A stretch of 64,000 bases of DNA from contig CALUVM010000003.1 in the NCBI GenBank assembly GCA_944324255.1, positions 84,611 through 148,610 on the forward strand, given 5' to 3'. A program made the position numbers and the translations under genes. The DNA comes from Candidatus Gastranaerophilales bacterium (GTDB lineage: Bacteria; Cyanobacteriota; Vampirovibrionia; Gastranaerophilales; Gastranaerophilaceae). The notes below the pieces were generated by a model that was given only the letters and a program-made list of their open reading frames with translations, was not told the DNA's origin and did no database searches. Within the stretch, counting starts at the first letter, position 1. The number at the start of each line of letters is the position of its first letter. This document shows, piece by piece, positions 26,309-34,850 of this stretch.

Positions 26309-27403
26309 TTACTTAATTTCAAAAATTGATTTAATCAGGTTAAAATAGTCTTTATAATAGTTTTTGTAGTTATTATAAGCACTGTTAATATACTCTGCTT
26401 GCTTAGGTGATGCTGCTTTTAATGCACAATTTAAGTCTTTTTTAGCCTCTTTAGTTCTTCCCGTATTTTTATATGCTATTGCTCTTGCAAGATAGTAGTC
26501 CCATGAGGAGTAAATTTTTCCCTCTATTGCAATTCCGGTTTTCGGGTTTTTTATTTTTGGAGTTACTTCTTCTATAACTTCTTCCCACTTAGATTCAAGA
26601 GCAAGCTGTTTATAATAATCATCTCTTCCTATAATACTGTTTTTGTCGCCTTTGATTATATATAAATCAGTAAGCATGGAGCTTTCAGGATTGATGAGAT
26701 TTTTGTCAGCGTTTTCAGCTTTTTCAAAGTTTTTAATCGCATTATCTATATCTTTAAGTTCAATGTAACATCCTGCGGTGAGGTTGTAGTATCTGTTTTT
26801 ATTAATTTTATTTGCTGATAGGTTCCCGAGTGTGTTATAAATTATAGCGGCATCTTTATAGGCATGTTGTTCAAGAGCTCTCCTTCCAAGCCAGTTGAGT
26901 GCCGGCATGGTTCCGAATGCTAAAGCTAATAGTATAATTAAGCCATACATAATTGCTTTGACCCGCTTTTTAAAGTTTGTAAGGTATGCAAGTATAAGGC
27001 AGGAACTCCCAATAGTTGCTGTTGTTGTGAGCTGGATTATATAAAGAGCCATTTCTTTGCTCCCTTTTTTGAGCATAAAATCAGTTTGTATACTTATCCA
27101 GGAAGCTGCAAATGTAATAAATAAGAATACAATTCCTGCATAGATAAATTTTTTCTGGTAGCTATTAAATTCTTCCAAATCTTCAAACTTTTTATTGTTA
27201 TACGCCCAGGAATTTCCTTTTATACCGAAAATCAGAGCGCATATACCCCCGAATACCCAGCCGACTTTAGGTATATAGCTAAGCGGTAATTGGATAAGAG
27301 TTATCCAGCTTCTGTTAAAAATCCCCCAAATCCAGCCCAGCAAAAGAGCTCCCCAGTTAAATCTTTTTAATTCTTTTTCCGATAATTCAAAATTATTTTT
27401 CAT
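26309..27403 (-). CDS. Membrane protein with TPR domain
   Basis: Unrecognised 364-residue membrane protein. The N-terminal half has four to five hydrophobic helices (about 12-35, 44-62, 86-105, 120-142, 150-170). Its start (RFNWGALLLGWIWGIFNRSW) resembles the DUF2628-type Trp/Phe-rich membrane module. The C-terminal half (about 180-350) holds TPR-like helices (AALIYNTLGNL-like, IELKDIDNAIKNFEKAENAD, AIAYKNTGRTKEAKKDLNCAL). It overlaps the upstream decarboxylase-like gene by 11 nt and follows a GAGGGT site. A scaffold or stress-adaptation role is only a guess. Confidence 0.65.
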   Translation of the reverse strand: MKNNFELSEKELKRFNWGALLLGWIWGIFNRSWITLIQLPLSYIPKVGWVFGGICALIFGIKGNSWAYNNKKFEDLEEFNSYQKKFIYAGIVFLFITFAASWISIQTDFMLKKGSKEMALYIIQLTTTATIGSSCLILAYLTNFKKRVKAIMYGLIILLALAFGTMPALNWLGRRALEQHAYKDAAIIYNTLGNLSANKINKNRYYNLTAGCYIELKDIDNAIKNFEKAENADKNLINPESSMLTDLYIIKGDKNSIIGRDDYYKQLALESKWEEVIEEVTPKIKNPKTGIAIEGKIYSSWDYYLARAIAYKNTGRTKEAKKDLNCALKAASPKQAEYINSAYNNYKNYYKDYFNLIKSIFEIK

Positions 27404-28418
27404 TATAGATACCCTCTAAAGCTTTTTTCAATTTTAAAAGCATTGTTTTATTTGTACCAATTCCGGTAAGGAGCATTGTTGAAATCTCATTTGTGCGTTC
27501 ATCTTCTATTTTGTATTTATCAAATAGTATTTTCGATAATTCATATCCGCTTATTCCTTCTTTTTTTATAAGAATTTTGGTAATATCATCCCCGCCTTGA
27601 TGGAAATTTAAAGCTTTTATATTTTCTATTAATTCTTTAATCTTTTCTTTGCCTTGTCCGGAATTAAGAAAATTTATATTTTTTTCAATGGTGGCTAATA
27701 AAGGATAAGAAGGCGAGGTTGTATTTATCATAGATAAGGCTTCAGCAGGATTATTATCATTTGAATGCAAAAGCGCAGTAGGGTTCAAGCCTCCGGCTGT
27801 CTTATGCAGTGATTGAACAGTGTAGTCGGCATATTTTACTGCCGACTCGGGAAGGTCGCTTGAAAACGGATAAAGCGCTCCGTGAGCCTCGTCTACAATA
27901 AGCTTTATCCCTCTACTCCTGCATATTTGGCTTATATCTTTTATGTTTGCCGCAAAACCTTCATAAGTGGGAGATGTTATGACTATACTATCAGCAGGAT
28001 GATTATTTAGTAAATCTTTAACCATGTTTGGTGTAATTGCTTCATAAACACCCCACTCTCGATTTATTGGTAATGAATACTCAATAATATTGCATCCTGC
28101 AAGTTTTGCACCGTTTTTATGACAGGGGTGTGAATCTTTCCAGATGAGAATATTTTTTGCTTCTGATGCGAGTATAGCAGCTATTATTCCGCTTGTGGAA
28201 CCGTTTGTCAGGAATTTTGTGAACTTTGTTCCGTATATTGAAGCGGCTTTTTTCTCTGCTGCCTCAAGTTCTTCAGTCGGGTTATATGTATCGGTTTCTG
28301 AGATATCCGATTTGTACCACTGGTAAAATTTATGAAGTATAAAAAAATTTCCGCAATGACTCGGAGTTGTAAAAAGAGTTGTTCGCTTTTTGTTTTTCAA
28401 TAATGAAACTAATCCCAT
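27393..28418 (-). CDS. Orn/Lys/Arg decarboxylase-fold PLP enzyme, short form
   Basis: Fold-type I PLP enzyme of 341 residues. It matches the major domain of Orn/Lys/Arg decarboxylases: substrate entrance TPSHCGN, FLTNGSTSGIIAA, ITSPTYEGF, LIVDEAHGALYPF (PLP Asp) and the Schiff-base Lys in QSLHKTAGGLNPTAL. The classic C-terminal domain and the N-terminal wing domain are missing or very short, so the enzyme is about 100-400 residues smaller than characterised members. With SpeD nearby, a polyamine role is plausible but unproven. An extended -10 six nt before the ATG predicts a leaderless mRNA. Confidence 0.8.
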   Translation of the reverse strand: MGLVSLLKNKKRTTLFTTPSHCGNFFILHKFYQWYKSDISETDTYNPTEELEAAEKKAASIYGTKFTKFLTNGSTSGIIAAILASEAKNILIWKDSHPCHKNGAKLAGCNIIEYSLPINREWGVYEAITPNMVKDLLNNHPADSIVITSPTYEGFAANIKDISQICRSRGIKLIVDEAHGALYPFSSDLPESAVKYADYTVQSLHKTAGGLNPTALLHSNDNNPAEALSMINTTSPSYPLLATIEKNINFLNSGQGKEKIKELIENIKALNFHQGGDDITKILIKKEGISGYELSKILFDKYKIEDERTNEISTMLLTGIGTNKTMLLKLKKALEGIYNEK

Positions 28419-28424
28419 AAATTT

Positions 28425-28433
28425 ATTTTATCA
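28425..28433 (-). promoter_or_regulatory. Extended -10 for the decarboxylase-like gene (leaderless)
   Basis: TGA followed by TAAAAT on the minus strand, 6 nt before the ATG at 28418. No SD. Confidence 0.5.
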
Positions 28434-28503
28434 AAAACACACTTTTTGATTAAGTGTATTTTATACTATTTTTAAATAGCTCTAAAGTATTATGAATAAA
28501 GGG

Positions 28504-28532
28504 TTGTAAAATTATTAAGTGTATGATATAAT
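28504..28532 (+). promoter_or_regulatory. Sigma-70 promoter of the phosphodiester glycosidase gene
   Basis: TTGTAA, exactly 17 nt, then TATAAT preceded by TGA (extended -10). Transcription would start near 28539, leaving a leader of about 140 nt. Confidence 0.7.
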
Positions 28533-28538
28533 ATTAGT

Positions 28539-28679
28539 AGAGCGTAATGTACATTTAAAATCAAACAGTTAATATATGGAGTAAATATTTTTAAATATTT
28601 ACCCCCAGAGTGTTACTAACCCCACACCACTCTCAAATAAAAAAGGTATCCGGTTACTTTTAATCATAGGTATAAAGCA
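28539..28679 (+). promoter_or_regulatory. Long structured 5' leader
   Basis: The leader contains a 10-bp hairpin GTAAATATTT / AAATATTTAC and a second possible stem AGAGTG / CACTCT around a C-rich loop (near 28605-28633). I could not match it to a known riboswitch class. Confidence 0.35.
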
Positions 28680-29906
28680 ATGGATACAGTATTATTACCC
28701 CGTTTAGGAATAGAGAAAACCGCAGCGAGTGCGGCCAGTATAGGTATTGTAATATGTCTTATATTAAGCTTAAACATGTCAAATTCTGCAAATGGTGTCA
28801 CGCAGGGTAACTTAACAGGAGTTACTCCGGCATTAAGCTATCTGAAAGAAGACAGGCAAGAACAAGAATTGGTGTTTAATCAGGATATAGAAATAAAATA
28901 TCCCGCAGCGAAAATTACAGATGTAGAGAAAGGTGTTAAACATGTCAGAATGATTCGTTATTATAATGGCAGACCCGTAAGAATTAATGTAGTTGAAATA
29001 TCTCAGGGTGTTAATAATAAGATAGCAATCTCTCCTGCTACAGCATCGCATACGCTGGCAGCAAAATCCAAGATATCAACCATCGCTCAAAGAAATGATG
29101 CAATTGTAGCAATCAACGGAGGATATTTCAAACCTCAAACAGGAGTTCCGTTAGGTACATTAATGATAGACGGCAAGTTATATACAGGTCCTATTTTTGA
29201 TAGAGTTTCAATGGGATTTTTTGATAACGGGTTTGACATGGCAAGGGTAAAACTCAACGCATCTGTGGAAACTAATATAGGAGGGCTAAAAATTGATAAT
29301 GTCAATCAGCCTAGAATGTTGTCAGTGCATACAATCGTTTATACTCCGGATTGGGGCGAATATTCTCCGCCTACTCCGAAATATGGTAGACAGCTAGTAA
29401 TTCAAGGCGGAAAGCTTATTAAAACATCTTACGGCCGATGTAAAATTCCTGAAAACGGATTTGTAATTGTCGGTCCGGCTAAGAAACTTAATTCTATTGC
29501 TCAAGCTCGACGTTTTAAACTAGATATAAAAATTAATCCGGAATGGCGGGGAGTAAATCATATTATAAGCGGGGGACCATATTTAGTTAAGGATAATGAA
29601 ATCTTTGTTGATATGACGGCTCAAAAATTAGGTTCAATCGGAGGAAGAAATCCAAGGACTGCAATAGGATACACTAAAGACAATAATTTAATTTTACTGA
29701 CAGCGGACGGACGAGAAGGTTCATCTATAGGTTTAACATTAATGGAGCTGGCACGTTTGATGAAAGAATTTGGATGTGTTAATGCAATGAACCTTGATGG
29801 CGGCGGTTCAACCGTTATGTATGTAGGCGGAGAAGTCGTCAATAAGCCGGCTGTTTCCGGTGGGATTCCTCTTTCACATACATTGAATGTTTCAGTTAAT
29901 TCATAG
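28680..29906 (+). CDS. Phosphodiester glycosidase (NAGPA-type) family protein
   Basis: Likely cell-envelope hydrolase of the NAGPA/DUF2233 family, which uncovers or cleaves phosphodiester-linked sugars. The 408 residues have an N-terminal membrane or signal segment (about 17-35). The family core follows: IVAINGGYFKPQTGVPLGT, DRVSMGF, ISGGPYLVKDNEI, NPRTAIGYTKDNNLILLTAD and the signature NAMNLDGGGSTVMYVGGEVVN-type C-terminus. The SD is weak. It has its own promoter, long leader and strong terminator. Confidence 0.85.
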   Translation: MDTVLLPRLGIEKTAASAASIGIVICLILSLNMSNSANGVTQGNLTGVTPALSYLKEDRQEQELVFNQDIEIKYPAAKITDVEKGVKHVRMIRYYNGRPVRINVVEISQGVNNKIAISPATASHTLAAKSKISTIAQRNDAIVAINGGYFKPQTGVPLGTLMIDGKLYTGPIFDRVSMGFFDNGFDMARVKLNASVETNIGGLKIDNVNQPRMLSVHTIVYTPDWGEYSPPTPKYGRQLVIQGGKLIKTSYGRCKIPENGFVIVGPAKKLNSIAQARRFKLDIKINPEWRGVNHIISGGPYLVKDNEIFVDMTAQKLGSIGGRNPRTAIGYTKDNNLILLTADGREGSSIGLTLMELARLMKEFGCVNAMNLDGGGSTVMYVGGEVVNKPAVSGGIPLSHTLNVSVNS

Positions 29907-29912
29907 CTACAA

Positions 29913-29950
29913 AAGGGCGGTTTTTCTAATAGAAAAACCGCCCTTCTTTT
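29913..29950. terminator. Bidirectional terminator between the glycosidase and HU genes
   Basis: A 15-bp perfect stem (29913-29927 and 29931-29945) with loop AAT, an A run before and a T-rich run after, lying between convergent genes. Confidence 0.93.
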
Positions 29951-29966
29951 TAAAACTTGAATAAAA

Positions 29967-30239
29967 CTATTTTACAAGTTCTTTGAAGTTTTTACCAGCT
30001 GAGAAAGCAGGAACTGTTTTAGCAGCAATTTTTAATTCTTTACCTGTTTGAGGGTTTCTGCCGGTTCTAGCAGCTCTTTTGCGAGCTTCCCAAGTACCAA
30101 AGCCAACTAAAGTAACTTTTTTGCCTTTAGCAACTGTTTTTTGGATAATTTCTAAAGTAGCTGATAAAACATCAGATGAAACTTTTTGAGATAATTTAGT
30201 CTTTTTTGCAATCTCTTTTACTAATTCTTCTTTGTTCAT
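29967..30239 (-). CDS. hup: DNA-binding protein HU
   Basis: Histone-like nucleoid protein, 90 residues. It starts MNKEELVKEIAKKTKLS and contains the conserved VTLVGFGTWEARKRAARTGRNPQTGKE arm with the intercalating Pro (RNPQTG), ending in PAFSAGKNFKELVK. I chose this start because GGAG lies 8 nt upstream; an in-frame ATG 81 nt earlier would precede the likely transcript start. Monocistronic. Confidence 0.96.
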   Translation of the reverse strand: MNKEELVKEIAKKTKLSQKVSSDVLSATLEIIQKTVAKGKKVTLVGFGTWEARKRAARTGRNPQTGKELKIAAKTVPAFSAGKNFKELVK

Positions 30240-30309
30240 GATAAATCTCCTATACACTAGTACTCTCTTATGTGTGTCATTACTGACCTTTACACATATT
30301 ATACCCCTT

Positions 30310-30337
30310 ATTATACACATTGTTTTGTTTTTTGCAA
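30310..30337 (-). promoter_or_regulatory. Sigma-70 promoter of the HU gene
   Basis: TTGCAA, 16 nt, TATAAT on the minus strand. A second TATAAT lies just downstream (about 30298-30303), so two starts are possible. Leader of about 60 nt or more. Confidence 0.6.
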
Positions 30338-30404
30338 GCTTTTTCTTTAAACTTTACAAATATGGGGGTTTTTAGCCATTTTTCTTAATGTATCTTAATA
30401 AAAC

Positions 30405-30434
30405 TTTACATTTATATCCGATTTTAGGTATAAT
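30405..30434 (+). promoter_or_regulatory. Promoter of the iron alcohol dehydrogenase gene
   Basis: TTTACA, 18 nt, TATAAT, followed by a short leader with AAAGGAG before the ATG at 30467. Confidence 0.6.
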
Positions 30435-30466
30435 TACCGTGTAGTGTTTAAAGAAAGGAGCTTCTT

Positions 30467-31654
30467 ATGTGGGAAAATGATATTGATATTCATGAAGTTC
30501 GTGAAATCAGAACAAGAACATCTGTTTATTTTGGCTGCGGGGCTATTAATAAGATAGCGGATATAGCTGCAGATTTAAAAAATAAGGGTGTTGATAAAGT
30601 AATAGTTATGAGCGGCAGAAATGCTTATAAAGCAACAGGTGCCTGGGATGTTGTAGAAAAAGCTCTTAAGGATAACGGGGTCGGGTATATAAACTATGAT
30701 AAAGTTACTCCTAATCCTACTTCAATTGCAGTAAATGAGGCAACAAAACTTGCAAAAGATTTCGGGGCTAAAGCTGTTGTTGCAATTGGCGGAGGTTCGC
30801 CTACTGATGCGGGAAAATCCGTAGCTATATTACTGAAATACCCTGATAAGAATGCTAATGATTTATACGAGTTTAAATTTACACCGGAAGAAGCTGTTCC
30901 TATAGTGGCAATTAATCTAACACACGGAACCGGAACCGAAACAAATAGATTTGCAGTCGTAACAATTCCTGAAAAGGATTACAAACCGGCTATAGCGTAT
31001 GATTGTATTTATCCAATGTATGCGATTGATGATCCGGCTTTGATGACAAAATTGTCACCTAAACAAACCAGATATGTTTCAATAGATGCAGTTAATCATG
31101 TAGTAGAAGCTTCAACATCTAAGGTAGCTTCTCCTTATGCTGTAACTCTTGCCCGGGAAGTTATTGCTTTAGTCGGACAATATTTACCAAAAGCAATTGA
31201 AAATCCGGACGATTTGGAAGCCCGTTACTATCTGGCATATGCTGCAATGTTGGGCGGGGTATGTTTTGACAATGGCTTATTACATTATACACATGCTCTT
31301 GAACATCCGCTAAGTGCCGTAAAACCTGAATTATCACATGGCTTAGGTCTAGCAATGCTGCTTCCTGCCGTTGTTAAAAATATTTATACGGCAAAAGCTG
31401 AAACGCTTAAATATATTCTTGAGCCTATTGTAAAAGATACAAGTTCTGCTGAAAAGGCTGCAGAGGGTGTTTATGAATGGTTAAAATCAGTAGGAGTTCC
31501 TTCTAAACTTAAAGATGAAGGTTTTACCGGCGCTGATATTCCAAATCTTGTAAATCTTGCATTTACAACTCCATCTCTTGATGGTTTGCTTGCAATTGCA
31601 CCTACGGAGGCAACAAAAGCTGCGGTTGAAGAAATTTACAGAAATTCTTTATAG
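30467..31654 (+). CDS. Iron-containing alcohol dehydrogenase
   Basis: Group III (Fe-type) NAD(P)-dependent alcohol dehydrogenase of 395 residues. It contains the nucleotide motif AIGGGSPTDAGKS, THGTGTETNRFAV, and all four expected metal ligands: Asp and His of SIDAVNHVVEA and the two His of LEHPLSAVKPELSHG. Substrate cannot be told; fermentative aldehyde reduction (ethanol or butanol type) is common in the family. The SD is AAAGGAG. A terminator follows, then a MarR gene that might regulate it. Confidence 0.92.
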   Translation: MWENDIDIHEVREIRTRTSVYFGCGAINKIADIAADLKNKGVDKVIVMSGRNAYKATGAWDVVEKALKDNGVGYINYDKVTPNPTSIAVNEATKLAKDFGAKAVVAIGGGSPTDAGKSVAILLKYPDKNANDLYEFKFTPEEAVPIVAINLTHGTGTETNRFAVVTIPEKDYKPAIAYDCIYPMYAIDDPALMTKLSPKQTRYVSIDAVNHVVEASTSKVASPYAVTLAREVIALVGQYLPKAIENPDDLEARYYLAYAAMLGGVCFDNGLLHYTHALEHPLSAVKPELSHGLGLAMLLPAVVKNIYTAKAETLKYILEPIVKDTSSAEKAAEGVYEWLKSVGVPSKLKDEGFTGADIPNLVNLAFTTPSLDGLLAIAPTEATKAAVEEIYRNSL

Positions 31655-31662
31655 TGTTATTT

Positions 31663-31697
31663 AAAGGCGGCATATAAAATTTTGCCGCCTTTTATTG
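31663..31697 (+). terminator. Rho-independent terminator
   Basis: A 10-bp stem AAAGGCGGCA / TGCCGCCTTT with a 10-nt loop and TTATT tail after the alcohol dehydrogenase gene. The marR -10 box overlaps its tail. Confidence 0.85.
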
Positions 31698-31712
31698 TAT
31701 AATTAAGGTGAT

Positions 31713-32183
31713 ATGGATAAGAAGAAATATTTTTATGTAGACAGCCCGTTGTACAGGCTGGAATGTACAGCAAAAGCTTGTGCAAGGTATTATACATTAT
31801 TTTTTAAGGAGCATTGCTCACATTTAGGTATAACACAGGGTGAGTATGCAGTAATGGATACAATTGTTCGTTCGCCTGAAATTTCGCAGATTGAACTAGC
31901 CAGATTGTTATATAAAGGACGTTCGCATATAACACAAATACTGAATTCGCTTGAAAAAAATAAGTTAATAATGCGGACGGACGAGCTTAAAAACGGACGA
32001 AAAATTAGGAAAACTGTTTTAACAGACAAAGGCACTGATATATATTATAAAATAAAGGAAATTTCGAAAGATAAATTCGCTAATATGACAAGGTATTTTG
32101 AGCGGAGAGAGAAAGAAGTTATAGCGATATTAGATGAAATACAGGATATTTTAACAGAAGGTAAAGATGTAACATTTGATTAA
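31713..32183 (+). CDS. MarR family transcriptional regulator
   Basis: Winged-helix dimeric regulator of 156 residues. The HTH and wing span about 45-110: GITQGEYAVMDTIVRSPEIS, QIELARLLYKGRSHITQILNSLEKNKLI and the charged wing DELKNGRKIRKTVLTDKG. The N- and C-terminal helices form the dimer interface. TATAAT lies 9 nt before the ATG, with AAGGTG between, so the leader is only 2-3 nt. Its target is unknown. Confidence 0.9.
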   Translation: MDKKKYFYVDSPLYRLECTAKACARYYTLFFKEHCSHLGITQGEYAVMDTIVRSPEISQIELARLLYKGRSHITQILNSLEKNKLIMRTDELKNGRKIRKTVLTDKGTDIYYKIKEISKDKFANMTRYFERREKEVIAILDEIQDILTEGKDVTFD

Positions 32184-32212
32184 TAATATCTTTATGCTAT
32201 AAATAATGTTAT

Positions 32213-32288
32213 GGGCGATTAGCGCAGTTGGTAGCGCATCACATTGACGTTGTGAGGGTCACGTGTTCGAGTCACGTATCGCCCACCA
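32213..32288 (+). tRNA. tRNA-Val (anticodon GAC)
   Basis: A 76-nt cloverleaf: acceptor GGGCGAT with ATCGCCC, D arm GCGC AGTTGGTA GCGC, anticodon stem TCACA/TGTGA with loop TTGACGT (GAC), T arm ACGTG TTCGAGT CACGT, discriminator A, and CCA encoded in the DNA. This contrasts with the tRNA-Arg at 19.5 kb, where CCA is not encoded. Confidence 0.96.
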
Positions 32289-32289
32289 T

Positions 32290-32322
32290 AAAGAGGGCTG
32301 TATTACATACAGCCCTCTTTAT
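32290..32322 (+). terminator. Terminator-like hairpin after tRNA-Val
   Basis: A 13-bp stem AAAGAGGGCTGTA / TACAGCCCTCTTT, 5-nt loop, short T tail. Confidence 0.75.
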
Positions 32323-32391
32323 GGTGGAAATTTCGTATGAGAACATATTATGTGTTCGAGTTCGAGCGAGTTGAGGGCGGAAGAATTTATA

Positions 32392-33069
32392 TTACCACTT
32401 TTTAGCCAGTGTATCGTTAAAATTCTTTTTAAACTGGCGTATTCCGTCCGGTGTTTTATATTCTGCAAGAATTTGCCCGTCTTCCGCAATTGCGTATCTT
32501 TCAACGCATAAATCTAATGATTTTGGTTCTACCAGAACATAATTTATACCGTTTTTGCTTGCGGGTGAAATATGAATCCTTTTTCCGGATTCAATGTCGG
32601 TAAGTACTGTGCATCCATTTAAGGAGGTAGAAGATTTATAATTTTCAAAGTCTAACCGGAGAGCATCGAAGATTCTTTTGATATTTTCCTCTTCCGGACT
32701 TTTTACTAAGCTTGCCTGAATATTTGTACTAATGGCTTTTCTTAGTTGTGTAATAGTAGTTACAGGTTTAGGTTTGAGTTTCTTTAGCAGTTTTGTTAAT
32801 CCTTCCGGCTCTTCCGTATCTAATCCGGATTTTGTAGAAATCTGCGGGTAGTATTCAAATTTAAGCTTGTGCTCCTGTATAAATCTCATAACCCTTTTAT
32901 CCCAGGAATCTCTTACCAGATAGAAAACATCTCCTTCTTTCTCAAAATTATCAAATATTTGTTTTCTTTTTCTGATGAGTTCGGGTAATTTCTCTTTAGC
33001 TTCTTGCGGCATATTCGGGAATCTGAACCCGCCTTTAAAACTGGTATTATAAGTATTATTTATTTCCAT
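32392..33069 (-). CDS. Hypothetical protein with an N-terminal SFKG motif
   Basis: Unrecognised 225-residue soluble protein. It begins MEINNTYNTSFKGGFRFP, a clear case of the short N-terminal Asn-rich plus FKG motif seen in several proteins of this window. The rest is mixed alpha/beta and basic, with a beta-rich C-terminal half (VLTDIESGKRIHISPAS, YAIAEDGQILAEYKTPDG). I chose the ATG 5 nt after GGAGG rather than a GTG 12 nt upstream. No signal peptide. Confidence 0.7.
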   Translation of the reverse strand: MEINNTYNTSFKGGFRFPNMPQEAKEKLPELIRKRKQIFDNFEKEGDVFYLVRDSWDKRVMRFIQEHKLKFEYYPQISTKSGLDTEEPEGLTKLLKKLKPKPVTTITQLRKAISTNIQASLVKSPEEENIKRIFDALRLDFENYKSSTSLNGCTVLTDIESGKRIHISPASKNGINYVLVEPKSLDLCVERYAIAEDGQILAEYKTPDGIRQFKKNFNDTLAKKW

Positions 33070-33146
33070 AGTTGCCTCCACTTAAACATAAAACTCGTGA
33101 TTAATATTTTTGCGATTATAGTTAAGAAAAATTTACAAACCAATGT

Positions 33147-33809
33147 TTAGCGAATATCAAGGAATTTATGTACTTGAGGAACTAATCTGACATTTTTATA
33201 TTTGGCTAAGAATTTATCTAAAGTAAGTTCCATAAATTCTTTGTCAATTACGGGCTGTATTCCGCTCATTTGAGGCTGTAAGACCAGTACTATATTATAT
33301 TTGTTTCCTAATTCGGCGGCTGAATTAATTTCGGAGTCTGTTATATTCTTATTAAAAACAATTTTAGCAAAAAGATTCTTGTGTTTAGCTATATTAAAGA
33401 ATTTATCATGTAAATCCCATAATTCATTGTTTCCGGTGCAGCTGGGAAGTTTAATATCGGCAGAAATAATGTCAATATACTCAATTACGGGAATTAATTT
33501 ATCCGGAAGGGTTGCATTAGTTTCAAGGTAAACCGGAAGTTTGCATAAAGGCAGAAAAGCTTTAAGGAAGCTTTCATTTAAAAGAGGCTCCCCTCCTGTC
33601 AGTGATATGGAATGACAATCCGAATTTTTGTTTACTATTTCTGCCAGCTCTTGCGGAGTGTACTCTTGAGAAAGTTTAGTATCAAAATCCGTGTCGCAAT
33701 AACTGCATTTTAAATTGCATCCGCAAAACCTTATGAAAAGTTGTTTATATCCTATATAAGGACCTTCTCCTTGTATTGATGAAAAGACTTCTTTTATTCT
33801 AGTTTTCAT
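33147..33809 (-). CDS. queE: 7-carboxy-7-deazaguanine synthase
   Basis: Radical SAM enzyme of queuosine/7-deazaguanine synthesis, converting CPH4 to CDG. It starts MKTRIKEVFSSIQGEGPYIG, the family's typical N-terminus, then FCGCNLKCSYCD with the [4Fe-4S] CxxxCxxC cysteines, SLTGGEPLL (GGE motif), YLETNAT and SADIKLPS. At 220 residues it has the usual length. The start overlaps the 3' end of the DnaJ-like gene by 11 nt. queC/D/F are not in this window. Confidence 0.93.
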   Translation of the reverse strand: MKTRIKEVFSSIQGEGPYIGYKQLFIRFCGCNLKCSYCDTDFDTKLSQEYTPQELAEIVNKNSDCHSISLTGGEPLLNESFLKAFLPLCKLPVYLETNATLPDKLIPVIEYIDIISADIKLPSCTGNNELWDLHDKFFNIAKHKNLFAKIVFNKNITDSEINSAAELGNKYNIVLVLQPQMSGIQPVIDKEFMELTLDKFLAKYKNVRLVPQVHKFLDIR

Positions 33810-34752
33810 AAAGATGATCTCTGATATTTTCTGTAGATATTTCGGCAAGCTTTTTATAAAGGGAAATTTCTTCATCAGAAAGCTGCTTTGGTATCTTTAT
33901 TTCTACAGTTACAATCATATCACCAACTTTATTATTTTGTACAATACCGCAGCCGGCAAGTCGTATTTTTTGTCCGTTTTGTGTATTAGGATTAATTTTT
34001 ACTGATATGCAGCCTTTTATGGTACAGATTTTTATTTCTGCCCCTAGAACAGCTTCATAAGGAGTAATCGGGATTGTTTTAAGTATATTTAATCCGTCGG
34101 TTTTATAAGTTTTCGGTTCCTGAATATGTACAGTTATGTACATATCTCCGTTTACTCCGCCGTTAATTCCGGCACTGCCTTCACCTGCAAGTCTGATTTT
34201 CGATTTGTCTTTTATTCCTGCCGGAATTTTAACTGTAAATTTTTTATAGTTAGTAAATTCTCCTTTCCCGTTACAAGCTTTACATATAGAACCGTTTATA
34301 AATTTTCTGCCTCCGCATTTTGGACAGAGTTGTGTTTGGAGCATATTGACAGTTTTTGTTGTCCCTGCTGCTGCTTCAAATACCGAAAGTTCAATATCTG
34401 AGTATATATCTTCTCCTCTTTTAGGAATGGGCTTTTGTTCTGCTTTTTTCCAGTTAAATCCGGAAAAAGCGAAGCTTTTCTTTTCTTCTTTTGGGGGTTC
34501 TGATTTAAACTTGTTTTCATTAGAAGTCGCATAAGAATAGAATCTTCTTGCTCTATCGTATTCTTCCTTTTTTATTTTATTAGAGAGAATTTCGTATGCT
34601 TCATTAATTTCTTTGAATCTTATTATGACATCTTCCGAGTTGCCGGCAATATCCGGATGCCATTTACGTGCCAGTTTCCTGTAAGCGTTTTTGATAGCAT
34701 CTTGTGATTCAAACTCCGTAATACCAAGAATTTTATAATAATCTTTAGTCAT
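33799..34752 (-). CDS. DnaJ-like co-chaperone with a half zinc finger
   Basis: J-domain protein of 317 residues. The J domain (about 4-70) contains the HPD triplet (KWHPDIAG). There is no Gly/Phe-rich region. Only two CxxCxG-type repeats follow (LCPKCGGRKF, ICKACNGKGEF) instead of the four in canonical DnaJ, then the two beta-barrel substrate-binding domains (KIPAGIKDKSKIRLAGEG, ITPYEAVLGAEI). The size and the missing half of the zinc domain place it between DnaJ and CbpA. It overlaps queE by 11 nt. Confidence 0.88.
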   Translation of the reverse strand: MTKDYYKILGITEFESQDAIKNAYRKLARKWHPDIAGNSEDVIIRFKEINEAYEILSNKIKKEEYDRARRFYSYATSNENKFKSEPPKEEKKSFAFSGFNWKKAEQKPIPKRGEDIYSDIELSVFEAAAGTTKTVNMLQTQLCPKCGGRKFINGSICKACNGKGEFTNYKKFTVKIPAGIKDKSKIRLAGEGSAGINGGVNGDMYITVHIQEPKTYKTDGLNILKTIPITPYEAVLGAEIKICTIKGCISVKINPNTQNGQKIRLAGCGIVQNNKVGDMIVTVEIKIPKQLSDEEISLYKKLAEISTENIRDHLYEN

Positions 34753-34813
34753 ACTTAAGGTTTAACGATGGGATTAAAAAAGTCAACCTCCGGATAAAAA
34801 TACTTGTGACTAA

Positions 34814-34843
34814 TTGACTTTGAAGGTTTGAAAGTGATATTAT
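34814..34843 (+). promoter_or_regulatory. Sigma-70 promoter with extended -10 (leaderless thioredoxin-like gene)
   Basis: TTGACT, 18 nt, then TATTAT preceded by TGA. Seven nt separate the -10 from the ATG at 34851, so initiation falls on the start codon. No SD. Confidence 0.65.
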
Positions 34844-34850
34844 AGTGGGC

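Noticed and set aside
28539..28679. c-di-AMP (ydaO) or other known riboswitch
   Set aside because: I could not find the conserved core of any class I know; kept only as a structured leader.
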